A stretch of 64,000 nt of DNA from Paenibacillus assamensis DSM 18201. Lineage in GTDB: Bacteria; Bacillota; Bacilli; Paenibacillales; Paenibacillaceae. A model generated the notes under the pieces. That model worked only from the letters and a program-made list of their open reading frames with translations, was not told the origin of the DNA and ran no database searches. How positions within the stretch are numbered: position 1 is the stretch's first letter; the number at the start of each line of letters is the position of its first letter. Below, one piece after another: positions 17,468-25,657 of the stretch. The position numbers and the translations under genes were made by a program. The stretch spans positions 186,001 through 250,000 of the forward strand of contig NZ_AULU01000006.1 of assembly GCF_000422445.1 (NCBI RefSeq), written 5' to 3'.

Positions 17468-18520
17468 TTACAAAACGATAGAGATAAATATAGTTGCAAA
17501 CAATGGAACAACTAGTAGTAGTAAGCAAGCTAGCAATAAAATAAAGCGTTTCCGAAAAACGGTCATCATCATGAGCGTTGTTTTTAGATCCATCATGGGG
17601 CCAAATACGAGAAAACTAAGTAAGGAAGCTGGTGCAAGCATGCTTGTAAACGATGCGGCGATAAAGGCGTCTGATGTGGAACAGAGTGATAGTAGGTAAG
17701 CTAGGGTCATTAGCCCAGCGTGTTCTAATGCAGGATTCATCCAAGATGCGTCCACAATTAGGCTGCGCGGAAATGAGATCTGAAACAAGGCTGTAATACA
17801 TGCCCCGAACGTTAAATATACGGTTGTCTCCATCCACTCTTTGCCCATATGATCGGCTGCATGTCTTAATTTGTTAGGGAGTTGTAGGTAGGTTTGATTC
17901 TTAGGATGAGTGCTTGTCTTACGATAGGATTCCGGATGAATGAGCAAAAAAGTATGGCTGCGATGTACGATTATTGACACGATCCAACCTATGGTTAGGA
18001 CGACGAAAAAAGCTACAGCCATACGTCCAACTGCCATCCAAGGAGCACTTGGGAAAGCGGTGGCGGTTGAAGCATATACGATCGGATTTAAAATAGGCGC
18101 TGCGCACATATAGGTTACGGCTGCTGAGGGTGGAAGGCCCTTTTGCATAAACTTTCGCACAACAGGAATCATCCCACACTCACAAATTGGCAGCAGAATA
18201 CCGCCTAAAGCTGCGAAAAGGACAAGTGCCGGTCGTGGCCACTTAACCGCCATGTTACGAAAAAAGTCTGGGGCAATAAAAACATGAACAAGCGAAGATA
18301 GAATGATGCCCAATAACAGAAACGGCATGGCTTCAAGTAAAATACTAACGAATACGGTTGTAAATGTGCGCCAAAGTTCGGTGTTGGATGCGAGCGGCTG
18401 TGCGGCCAGTACGCCAACTAGCGTTAGCAATAGCAGTAATGGGAGCAGGAGTGGGAGCTGGGGCAAACGAGGAGAAGGATGGGCAGCAGGATCATCGGAT
18501 CGTATATTAGATGATATCAA
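17468..18520 (-). CDS. DUF318 permease, YcgR-like
   Basis: 350 aa from TTG 18520, with GGAGG 9 bases before. About eight to nine membrane helices. Conserved segments are the EAMPFLLLGIILSSLVHVFI helix, PICECGMIPVVRKFMQKGLPPSAAVTYMCAAPILNPIV and the later SFTSMLAPASLLSFLVFGPMMDLKTTLMM. The Cys-Glu-Cys-Gly motif is typical of the DUF318 family, linked to metal or thiol transport. First gene of a two-gene operon behind a Zur-like box. Transported substrate unproven. Confidence 0.87.
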   Translation of the reverse strand: MISSNIRSDDPAAHPSPRLPQLPLLLPLLLLLTLVGVLAAQPLASNTELWRTFTTVFVSILLEAMPFLLLGIILSSLVHVFIAPDFFRNMAVKWPRPALVLFAALGGILLPICECGMIPVVRKFMQKGLPPSAAVTYMCAAPILNPIVYASTATAFPSAPWMAVGRMAVAFFVVLTIGWIVSIIVHRSHTFLLIHPESYRKTSTHPKNQTYLQLPNKLRHAADHMGKEWMETTVYLTFGACITALFQISFPRSLIVDASWMNPALEHAGLMTLAYLLSLCSTSDAFIAASFTSMLAPASLLSFLVFGPMMDLKTTLMMMTVFRKRFILLLACLLLLVVPLFATIFISIVL

Positions 18521-18544
18521 CCGGTGTGGCCTCCTTTTCGATAC

Positions 18545-18565
18545 TAAAAGTAATAATTACGATTA
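18545..18565 (-). promoter_or_regulatory. Zur-like operator upstream of the permease operon
   Basis: The right half ATTACGATTA (18556-18565) matches 9 of 10 positions of the Bacillus Zur box half-site ATTACGATTT, and the left half TAAAAGTAAT matches 7 of 10. It lies 25 bases before the permease start. The Zur box sequence is known from B. subtilis; repression here is inferred. Confidence 0.65.
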
Positions 18566-18573
18566 AGGTTACC

Positions 18574-18600
18574 AGAAAAAGGGGCTGCGAACAACCCCTT
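18574..18600 (-). terminator. terminator of the carbonic anhydrase operon
   Basis: Stem AAGGGG / CCCCTT (18579-18584 and 18595-18600) followed on the minus strand by TTTTTCTGG. Confidence 0.7.
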
Positions 18601-18624
18601 ACCAGTTCATGCTTGTAAAATATA

Positions 18625-19296
18625 TTAACGCGTGGAGCAAGTTTGATCATCCGAGTTGTGATTGGATTGGATTCCTTTGGACTTCTGCTCTAAGTATTCA
18701 TATCCGTCTGCAACGAGATCCAGCTTGCCTGTCGTCGGATCGATAATCATTCCGTGTACAGGAATATCAGAAGGCAGCAATGGATGGTTGCGTAAAATGC
18801 GGACACTGTTCAGCACACCTTCTTGCACATTGTCAAAGCCGCGCAGCCAGTGATGGAGCTTGATTCCCGAATTTGTAAGTGTGTCAAGAACGAGATCATC
18901 TACACCGCGCTGCTTCGCTTTTTCCACGATGCGTTCAGAATTTAAGCCTGTCATGCCGCACTCATAATGTCCAACTACGACTACTTCATTTGCTTCTAGC
19001 TCATAAATAGCAACGAGCACACTGCGCACGACAGAGCCAAACGGCTGAGAAATGATAGCCCCGGCATTTTTAATGATTTTGACATCACCGTTGCGTAAGT
19101 TCATCGCTTTAGGCAATAACTCAACTAAGCGAGTATCCATACATGTGAAAATGACCATTTTTTTGTCAGGAAACTTGTCTGTCAAATACTGCTCATACTC
19201 ATGTCGGCTTACGAACTGCTCATTATACGCCAAGATGTTGGTTAGGTTTGTAGCAGATGATTCCTGAGATGTGTTAGTAAGTGGTTGGTTAGTCAA
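18625..19296 (-). CDS. beta-class carbonic anhydrase
   Basis: 223 aa, zinc enzyme interconverting CO2 and bicarbonate in the cytoplasm. The active site is complete: Cys52, Asp54 and Arg56 in TCMDTRL, and His110-x2-Cys113 in GHYECGM. The NAGAIISQPFGSVVRSVLVAIYELEANEV stretch is typical. TTG start with GGGGGA 6 bases upstream. It follows the HesB-like gene by 18 bases in one operon. The first 18 residues are a polar, probably disordered extension. Confidence 0.93.
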   Translation of the reverse strand: MTNQPLTNTSQESSATNLTNILAYNEQFVSRHEYEQYLTDKFPDKKMVIFTCMDTRLVELLPKAMNLRNGDVKIIKNAGAIISQPFGSVVRSVLVAIYELEANEVVVVGHYECGMTGLNSERIVEKAKQRGVDDLVLDTLTNSGIKLHHWLRGFDNVQEGVLNSVRILRNHPLLPSDIPVHGMIIDPTTGKLDLVADGYEYLEQKSKGIQSNHNSDDQTCSTR

Positions 19297-19314
19297 ATCA
19301 AATCCCCCTTTTAT

Positions 19315-19650
19315 TCAGCGAAGACGTTTGTCCTCGCAGCGTACATGGTTCGAATAGGTTTGTCCTCTGCCGTACAGGCGGAATGACTTGTCAGCTGTCA
19401 AATCTAGCGTTAAGTAATCTTCATAAAATACAGCATGCTGACGATGGATAACAATTCGACACGGCGCATTGGAGCTAATAAGCTCATCAAAGGATTCCAC
19501 GTCTTCCTCGTTCATAATCCATAGGGCTGGTACACCATTGACTGCACAACCACAGCCTTCGGTATCATAAGCAAGCTTGATAACTGCGTGTTCGTCGACT
19601 CCGCGATTCATGATGGCTTGGAGCGCTAGTTCAGTAAATTGCAAGTCCAT
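19315..19650 (-). CDS. HesB/IscA-like iron-sulfur biosynthesis family protein, YqkB-like
   Basis: 111 aa from ATG 19650, with AAGGAGC about 9 bases before it; a longer frame to 19683 is less likely. The core LKLAYDTEGCGCAVNGVPALWI-type segment (here VIKLAYDTEGCGCAVNGV) carries the paired Cys of YqkB-like HesB-fold proteins. The C-terminal Cys pair of true IscA scaffolds is not evident, so a direct Fe-S scaffold role is uncertain. Co-transcribed with carbonic anhydrase. Confidence 0.8.
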   Translation of the reverse strand: MDLQFTELALQAIMNRGVDEHAVIKLAYDTEGCGCAVNGVPALWIMNEEDVESFDELISSNAPCRIVIHRQHAVFYEDYLTLDLTADKSFRLYGRGQTYSNHVRCEDKRLR

Positions 19651-19824
19651 AGCGACAACGCTCCTTTCTACATCATCCAACAACTATGTAAGTATGTATT
19701 CATGGAATTTCCCATCTTACATAGACGAACAAATCAGGTTGTTCTTGTCCTTTTGCTTGTTGATTATATATGGTGTAGGGCGTATCATCAAGAGGTAGCC
19801 TATTACAACAGGGAGTGGATGGAA

Positions 19825-21333
19825 ATGACAACGCTATCAACAGTTGAACAGCAATTTTTGGATATCATTTCGAAGATGAAAGCATATAGTGAGGCCGTTT
19901 CACTCATGCATTGGGATTTGCGTACGGGAGCGCCTCGTAAAGGTGCGGAGCTTCGTTCAGAAGCAATTGGTAAGATTTCATCTGAAGTTTTCAAACTCTC
20001 TGTTTCGGAAGAGATGGGTGCGTGCTTGGATCAACTAGAAGCGCAGTTTGATTCCCTAGATGCACCGATGAAGAAGATGGTGAAAGACGCTCGCCGGGAA
20101 TACAATCGCAGCAAGCTTATCCCGCCAAAGCTGTATGAAGAATATGTTGTCCTAACATCCAAAGCGGAGACAGTCTGGGAAGAGGCGAAGAATAAGGGCG
20201 ACTTCGAACTGTTTAAGCCGTATTTGCAAAATATTATTACGATGACACAGCAGTTCATCGACTACTGGGGAGTCAAAGATACACGCTACGACACGCTCCT
20301 TGATATGTATGAGCCTAATTTGACTACAGCACAGCTTGATAGCATTTTTGGCCAACTCAAAGACCAGTTGGTACCGCTTGTACATGAAGTGCAGCAATCA
20401 TCGAACAAGCCAAATGCAAACTTCCTACAAGAGGCTTATGACATCGAAATACAGAAGGATTTCAGCTCCTATTTGCTTGGGGAGATTGGGTATGATTTCG
20501 AAGCGGGCAGACTGGATGAGAGCGCTCACCCATTTATGATCGGACTCAATACGCAGGATATTCGTATTACGACGAAATATTTGGAAAATGATGTGACGAG
20601 TGCGGTGTTTAGTTCCTTGCATGAAGGCGGTCACGCCTTGTATGAGCAGAACATTAGCTCTGATCTTGCTCGTACTTCATTGGCTACAGGTACCTCCATG
20701 GGTATCCATGAGTCTCAATCCCGTTTGTGGGAAAATATCGTGGGGCGCAGCCGTGAGTTCTGGAAACGTTACTATGGCGAGCTGCAGCGCAGATATCCGG
20801 AACAACTAGGCAATGTTGATGTCGAGCAGTTCTACTGTGCGATCAATCGTGTTGAACCTTCTTTAATTCGTATTGAAGCGGATGAGGTTACTTACAATTT
20901 ACATATCATCATTCGTTATGAACTTGAGAAAATGCTGATTAATGACAACTTGTCAGTAGATGAGCTTCCAGAAGCTTGGAATAGCAAGTATGAGAGCTAC
21001 TTAGGCATTCGTCCATCTCATGATGGGGAAGGGGTATTGCAAGATGTGCACTGGTCATTTGGTGGATTGGGTTACTTCCCATCCTATTCACTAGGTAACA
21101 TGTACGGTGCGCAAATGATGAATACGCTTCGTCAGGAAATGCCAGATGTGGATGCGAAGATTGAAGCAGGCGATCTGCTGCCAATTAAAGAATGGTTTAC
21201 CGAGCATGTGTATCAATATGGTTCCTTGTTGACGCCTGCAGAAATAATCGAGAAGATGACAGGTGAGCCATTGAATCCGCAGTATCTTGTTGATTATTTG
21301 ACAGCTAAGACGAAAGATATCTATAAGCTGTAA
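19825..21333 (+). CDS. M32 family metallocarboxypeptidase
   Basis: 502 aa, close to the usual length of the family. Removes C-terminal amino acids from peptides in the cytoplasm. The zinc site HEGGH is at 266-270, followed by GIHESQSRLWEN with the third ligand Glu, and the family motif HWSFGGLGYFPSYSLGN near residue 412. The upstream part of the open frame (back to 19639) overlaps the divergent HesB-like gene and is non-coding; GGGAG precedes ATG 19819 by 3 and ATG 19825 by 9 bases, so the latter was chosen. Confidence 0.92.
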   Translation: MTTLSTVEQQFLDIISKMKAYSEAVSLMHWDLRTGAPRKGAELRSEAIGKISSEVFKLSVSEEMGACLDQLEAQFDSLDAPMKKMVKDARREYNRSKLIPPKLYEEYVVLTSKAETVWEEAKNKGDFELFKPYLQNIITMTQQFIDYWGVKDTRYDTLLDMYEPNLTTAQLDSIFGQLKDQLVPLVHEVQQSSNKPNANFLQEAYDIEIQKDFSSYLLGEIGYDFEAGRLDESAHPFMIGLNTQDIRITTKYLENDVTSAVFSSLHEGGHALYEQNISSDLARTSLATGTSMGIHESQSRLWENIVGRSREFWKRYYGELQRRYPEQLGNVDVEQFYCAINRVEPSLIRIEADEVTYNLHIIIRYELEKMLINDNLSVDELPEAWNSKYESYLGIRPSHDGEGVLQDVHWSFGGLGYFPSYSLGNMYGAQMMNTLRQEMPDVDAKIEAGDLLPIKEWFTEHVYQYGSLLTPAEIIEKMTGEPLNPQYLVDYLTAKTKDIYKL

Positions 21334-21404
21334 AGTTGTGACGTTGACTCATCGAGTTACGATGGGCAATCGCTATGTGATACAAATACCGCAAATTAAA
21401 TCTG

Positions 21405-21438
21405 GCGCCATGTCCATACTACGGTCATGGCGCTTTTC
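21405..21438 (+). terminator. terminator of the M32 carboxypeptidase gene
   Basis: Stem GCGCCATG / CATGGCGC (21405-21412 and 21426-21433) followed by TTTTCGTT. Confidence 0.85.
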
Positions 21439-21490
21439 GTTATGAACAAAGTGATATTTCAAGTATTAGGATTATCAAGCTTGTGGATGT

Positions 21491-21538
21491 ATAAAAAAGC
21501 CCCAACTTCGAATGCTTCGCTAGCATAAAGTTGGAGCT
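21491..21538 (-). terminator. terminator of the nitric oxide synthase gene
   Basis: Stem AGCTCCAACTT / AAGTTGGGGCT on the minus strand (21538-21528 with 21508-21498), an inner ATGCT/AGCAT stem, then TTTTTTAT. Confidence 0.88.
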
Positions 21539-21554
21539 GATACAGTTTATCTGC

Positions 21555-22673
21555 CTATTTTGATTCTTCCATGTAGAAGAAGTTTGGACGATTGTACGTA
21601 TCATCATAGGATTTATGGAAAATATGTGTTGTTGCTGGCGACACGGGTGGAATGAGCCAAGTCCAGTCTCCCGTAACATTTCGGCCTTGATCCTGCTCAC
21701 GTTTCTCGAATTGAGCGAACTGTAATGCTGCCGTATGGTGGTCTACAATGCTGACACCGTCTTCTTTAAAGGAATGTAGTACAGCGGCATTAAGCTCAAC
21801 CAAGGCTCGATCCTTCCAAAGTGTGGCGAGTGATGACATGTCCAGTCCCATACGATCTGCAATTGCGGGCAGCATATTGTATCTATCTGTGTCGGCAAGA
21901 TTCCGCGCACCTATTTCGGTTCCCATGTACCAGCCGTTGAATGGAGCTGCTTCGTATGAAATGCCTCCTATTTCTAGTCGCATATTGGATACAATAGGGA
22001 CGCCATACCATTGCAATTCAAGATCTGCAAACCATTCATAGGATGGATGCCGCAGTTTCACTTGTTTAATATCCTGCTCAGGAAGCTCGAACCATTGTGG
22101 AGGTTCACCTGCTTGCTGCAGCATAATCGGCAAGAGGTCGAAGTTAGTTTGCTTGCCTTTCCATCCGAGCGCTTCGCATTGTTCCGTTAAGGGCACAGCG
22201 TGTGGATCACCGATAATGCCTGTAGTCGTTTCATAGCCAGCGTAGCGAATAAGCTGATAATTTAAAATGCGCATTGGAGCAGGCTTGCCAGGCTCTGTAG
22301 GTCGGAAAATAGTCACAGTTGGGCGAATGCGACCTTCATTGGTAGCATATCGGATATGTGTAAGCATAGCCTCGACATATTGCTCTGGTGTATGAAGATG
22401 CCGCGCATCAAATACAGTCAAAGACTGCCAGAATAGTCTTCCAATACAGCGATTGCTGTTGCGCCAAGCTAACTTTGCACCAAATTCAAGTTCTTCTGTC
22501 GTATGTGCATAGGTGCCTGTCTCATGAAGTTCGGCGATGATCCGATCTAAACGGCGTTGTATCATTGTAGCTGAATGTCCTAGCTCGGCGTAACTGCTGC
22601 TTACAAAAGATTGGGCTTCTTCCCAGACATATTGCAGCTCAGGACGCAGCTGATTCGTTTGAATGATGCTCAT
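21555..22673 (-). CDS. nos: bacterial nitric oxide synthase, oxygenase domain
   Basis: 372 aa; oxidises L-arginine to citrulline and NO. Heme-ligand Cys76 lies in WRNSNRCIGRLFW, and the arginine-binding Glu253 in GWYMGTEIGARNL. The C-terminal DWTWLIPPVSPATTHIFH holds the pterin/dimer region. As in other Gram-positive NOS proteins there is no reductase domain, so electrons must come from cellular flavodoxin or reductases. Monocistronic, with its own terminator; divergent from the persulfide module at 22906. Confidence 0.96.
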   Translation of the reverse strand: MSIIQTNQLRPELQYVWEEAQSFVSSSYAELGHSATMIQRRLDRIIAELHETGTYAHTTEELEFGAKLAWRNSNRCIGRLFWQSLTVFDARHLHTPEQYVEAMLTHIRYATNEGRIRPTVTIFRPTEPGKPAPMRILNYQLIRYAGYETTTGIIGDPHAVPLTEQCEALGWKGKQTNFDLLPIMLQQAGEPPQWFELPEQDIKQVKLRHPSYEWFADLELQWYGVPIVSNMRLEIGGISYEAAPFNGWYMGTEIGARNLADTDRYNMLPAIADRMGLDMSSLATLWKDRALVELNAAVLHSFKEDGVSIVDHHTAALQFAQFEKREQDQGRNVTGDWTWLIPPVSPATTHIFHKSYDDTYNRPNFFYMEESK

Positions 22674-22791
22674 GGAATCACTTCCTCGTATACGTGTACA
22701 TGGTTAGTCTAACTATCTTGTTCAAAGCGTATCACAAATTTAAGGAGATGCGGTGTATGGTGTGTGAACAGGCTGTAACAAATCGCGGGAA

Positions 22792-22820
22792 TTGACATGA
22801 CTTATGAATGGTGTTAGGAT
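22792..22820 (+). promoter_or_regulatory. candidate promoter of the persulfide operon
   Basis: TTGACA (22792-22797), a 17-base spacer and TAGGAT (22815-22820). The CstR-type operator lies 38 bases downstream. A second possible -35 TTGTAC (22847-22852) lies next to the operator. Confidence 0.5.
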
Positions 22821-22857
22821 GCCTCTATAGGTACTCAGATATTTTTTTGTACACAAA

Positions 22858-22875
22858 CATACCCTTAGGGGTATG
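22858..22875. promoter_or_regulatory. CsoR/CstR-type operator
   Basis: CATACCCTTAGGGGTATG, a 7+4+7 inverted repeat with the GC-rich core and AT-rich arms typical of CsoR-family operators (consensus around TACCC-N4-GGGTA). It lies 31 bases before the oxidoreductase start; a CstR-like repressor is encoded downstream. Confidence 0.75.
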
Positions 22876-22905
22876 AGGTTTGTTTATATGAGAGGGGATC
22901 CTGGA

Positions 22906-24999
22906 ATGAACCAACCACAAATCAATCAAGCACGTACGATCGTAATCGTTGGTGGAGTAGCGGGAGGCGCTTCAGCAGCTGCACGCTTGCGACGTTTGAA
23001 TGAGATAGACCATATTATACTGCTGGAACGCGGAGAGCATATTTCGTTTGCCAACTGTGGACTTCCTTATTACATAGGAGGTGCGATCCAGCAGCGCAGC
23101 AAATTGCTCGTACAGACGGTGAAAGGCATGTCAGAGCGATTCCAAATGGATATTCGTAATTGGAGTGAAGCGGTGCGCATTGACCGTGATCGCAAAGTGC
23201 TGCAAATACGACGTGTACAAGATGGTACCGTTTATGAGCAACCTTATGACATTCTTATTTTGTCACCAGGGGCGAAGCCAATACGACCGAATATTCCAGG
23301 TATTGAGGAAACGAAGACGCTGTTTACATTGCGAAATATTCCGGACACGGATCGCATTAAAGCGTATGTAGATGAGCAGCAGCCTAAAAAAGCAGTCGTA
23401 ATTGGCGGTGGCTTTATCGGCGTAGAGATGGCTGAAAACTTGCGTGAGCGTGGCTTGGAAGTAACGTTAATTGAGCGCGGCAATCAAGTTATGAACCCGA
23501 TTGATGAGGAAATGGCTGCGATTGTACATCAACATATGCGTACAAATGGTGTAGAACTACTGCTAGGCGAAGGTGTCTCTGCGTTTGAAAACGAAGGTAA
23601 GTCTGTTATTTGTGAAAGTGGTCGACGTGTGGATACAGACATGATTGTATTAGCAATCGGTGTGCAGCCAGAAAATGAACTTGCTAAGGAAGCGGGCTTA
23701 GAGCTTGGACAGCGTGGCGCTATTCGAGTGAATGAGCAGTTGCAGACCAGTGATCCATCCATTTATGCACTAGGCGATGCGATTGAGGTGAAAGACCGTG
23801 TGAACGGGCAGCCGACTTATGTACCGCTTGCTTGGGGTGCGAATCGTCAAGGTCGACTTGTAGCGGATATTATTCAAGGGCGTCCAGCTCAATACGAGGG
23901 AGCTTATGGTTCATCTATTGCAAAAGTATTTCAGCTGACAGTCGCTTCAACAGGCAATAATGAGAAGACGCTTAAACGACTTTCCATTCCATATCGTGTT
24001 GTTCATACGCATCCTGTATCACATGCTGGATATTACCCAGGCGCAGCGGCGATTTCTTTGAAGCTCATATTCTCACCTGAAGATGGTCGTATACTAGGTG
24101 CTCAAGGTGTCGGGGCGGATGGTGTAGATAAACGTATCGATGTTTTGGCAACAGCGATTCGTGGCGGACTAACGGTATATGATCTTGCGGACCTTGAGTT
24201 GTGTTATGCACCGCCGTATTCTTCTGCTAAAGACCCTGTCAATATGTTGGGTTATATCGCATCGAATATGATGGATGAGCTTGTAGATACGGTTCAATGG
24301 CATCAAGTGGACGAATTGATTGCATCAGGAGCATTGCTTATTGATGTGCGTGAACCGTTGGAAGTGCAAGCAGGGAACATACCAGGATCCACGAATATTC
24401 CGTTGAATGACATTCGTCAAGCGCATCACACGTTGCCGAAAGATCAGCCGATCTATGTATCATGTCAAGTGGGCTTGCGAGGATATATCGCGTCAAGAAT
24501 GCTTGAGCAGTATGGATTTAAGGTGTATAACGTCGATGGTGGATACAAGACCTATAGTTATATGCGAAAAGAAAGAGAAGCTAACCAATCCAATCAGTCT
24601 GGATCGAATTCGGATGGAACTTATATGGCAGCATCCACAAAATCCCACACACAGAGTAATTGTGTTAATCAGGGAGGGGCTGAATCGACAACAGTAAATG
24701 CTTCCTCATCGAAGGGAGAGGTTGATTCCCCAACTGGACAAATGGCTGCGCCGAAACAAGTGATTGATGCAAGAGGTTTGCAATGTCCTGGCCCAATTGA
24801 ACAGTTATATCAGGCAGTAGAACGTGCAGATGCGGGTGATGTAATTGAAATCAAAGCAACGGATCCAGGATTCGCTTCAGATGTGAAGCTATGGACGGAG
24901 AAGACAGGAAATACGATGCTGCGTACCGAGAACGTCAATCATGAACTTGTGGTATTTGTACAAAAAGGACAAAGTCCCATGCCTGACCCAGCAAAATAA
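22906..24999 (+). CDS. CoA-disulfide reductase-rhodanese-TusA fusion
   Basis: 697 aa from ATG 22906 (GAGGGG 8 bases upstream). Domains: FAD/NAD(P)-dependent reductase (about 8-450) with FAD motif VGGVAGGASAAARLRR and active Cys in ISFANCGLPYYIGG; rhodanese (about 475-565) with persulfide Cys in YVSCQVGLRGY; a Ser/Thr-rich linker (about 570-620); TusA-like domain (about 623-697) with RGLQCPGPI. Such fusions reduce CoA-disulfide or CoA-persulfide and move sulfane sulfur. Members of this architecture may also carry a DsrE-like domain at the end; here only debris of it follows out of frame. Regulation by CstR is inferred from the operator. Confidence 0.9.
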   Translation: MNQPQINQARTIVIVGGVAGGASAAARLRRLNEIDHIILLERGEHISFANCGLPYYIGGAIQQRSKLLVQTVKGMSERFQMDIRNWSEAVRIDRDRKVLQIRRVQDGTVYEQPYDILILSPGAKPIRPNIPGIEETKTLFTLRNIPDTDRIKAYVDEQQPKKAVVIGGGFIGVEMAENLRERGLEVTLIERGNQVMNPIDEEMAAIVHQHMRTNGVELLLGEGVSAFENEGKSVICESGRRVDTDMIVLAIGVQPENELAKEAGLELGQRGAIRVNEQLQTSDPSIYALGDAIEVKDRVNGQPTYVPLAWGANRQGRLVADIIQGRPAQYEGAYGSSIAKVFQLTVASTGNNEKTLKRLSIPYRVVHTHPVSHAGYYPGAAAISLKLIFSPEDGRILGAQGVGADGVDKRIDVLATAIRGGLTVYDLADLELCYAPPYSSAKDPVNMLGYIASNMMDELVDTVQWHQVDELIASGALLIDVREPLEVQAGNIPGSTNIPLNDIRQAHHTLPKDQPIYVSCQVGLRGYIASRMLEQYGFKVYNVDGGYKTYSYMRKEREANQSNQSGSNSDGTYMAASTKSHTQSNCVNQGGAESTTVNASSSKGEVDSPTGQMAAPKQVIDARGLQCPGPIEQLYQAVERADAGDVIEIKATDPGFASDVKLWTEKTGNTMLRTENVNHELVVFVQKGQSPMPDPAK

Positions 25000-25000
25000 A

Positions 25001-25108
25001 TGTACGATGAGCATGGAACTGATGGGTATTGAACATCAAGCGCTTATCGATGGTGTTGAACTAGGCGGTGTCGCTACTTATTTGGGAAATACAGAAGACG
25101 CCGGATAG
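25001..25108 (+). pseudogene. remnant of a DsrE/DsrF-like domain
   Basis: Immediately after the TusA stop codon, in a different frame, 35 codons read CTMSMELMGIEHQALI and then DGVELGGVATYLG before TAG 25106-25108. The CTMSMxxMGI and GGVAxYLG elements are the conserved C-terminal end of DsrE/DsrF/DrsH-like proteins. No start or N-terminal part exists, so this is most likely the end of a lost domain or gene after a deletion. Confidence 0.6.
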
Positions 25109-25153
25109 AACTTGTTTATTTAGTGTTTGCAAATGGAAGTAGGGGGTGTAAAT

Positions 25154-25414
25154 GTGGAACATCAAGAGGCGATACGCAATCGACTGAAACGGGTGGAAGG
25201 TCAAATCCGAGGCGTTCTTAATATGTTAGAGCGCGGTGAGGATTGTCGTGATGTGATTACACAGTTGTCAGCTGCACGTACAGCTGTGGACAGAACGATC
25301 GGACTCGTTATTGGAGCTAACTTAGCGAAGTGTGTACAAGAGCAGCTTGAAGCGGGTGAAAGTCCAGATGAAGTGATTCAAGAGGCTATTTCTATGTTAG
25401 TGAAGAGCCGTTAA
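25154..25414 (+). CDS. CstR-like persulfide-sensing repressor (CsoR family)
   Basis: 86 aa from GTG 25154, with AGGGGGTG 5 bases upstream. All-helical CsoR/DUF156 fold beginning RNRLKRVEGQIRG. It has Cys31 (GEDCRDVI) and Cys60 (NLAKCVQE), the two reactive cysteines of S. aureus CstR, and Asn at 56 where copper-sensing CsoR has His. It is therefore read as a persulfide sensor rather than a copper sensor. It probably binds the operator at 22858-22875 and controls the upstream reductase gene. Confidence 0.85.
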   Translation: MEHQEAIRNRLKRVEGQIRGVLNMLERGEDCRDVITQLSAARTAVDRTIGLVIGANLAKCVQEQLEAGESPDEVIQEAISMLVKSR

Positions 25415-25500
25415 TAGAACGAGCATACATTGTGCATTTCATTTTGCACGATTTAGCAGTTCTCAGTTATCTAAATTCATTATTGAGAAATTTATCGTTG

Positions 25501-25540
25501 AGCCGGTCTGTTTGCGTAATGCAAGCAGATCGGCTTTTTG
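25501..25540 (+). terminator. terminator after the CstR-like gene
   Basis: A 15-bp stem with two G-U pairs (25501-25515 with 25521-25535), loop GTAAT, followed by TTTTTG. Confidence 0.88.
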
Positions 25541-25657
25541 TTATGCGATGTGACGAGATAAGCAAGGAACTGGGCAGTTATAGGCATTAACCATCACTTC
25601 TGCTGTTGCATAAGCTGTATGACTATATCAAGCAACTAAATGAAGGAGGTTATGACA

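Noticed and set aside
25541-25657. Possible thiamine riboswitch before the ABC importer
   Set aside because: The conserved CUGAGA and ACCUGAU elements are missing, and the region is too short.
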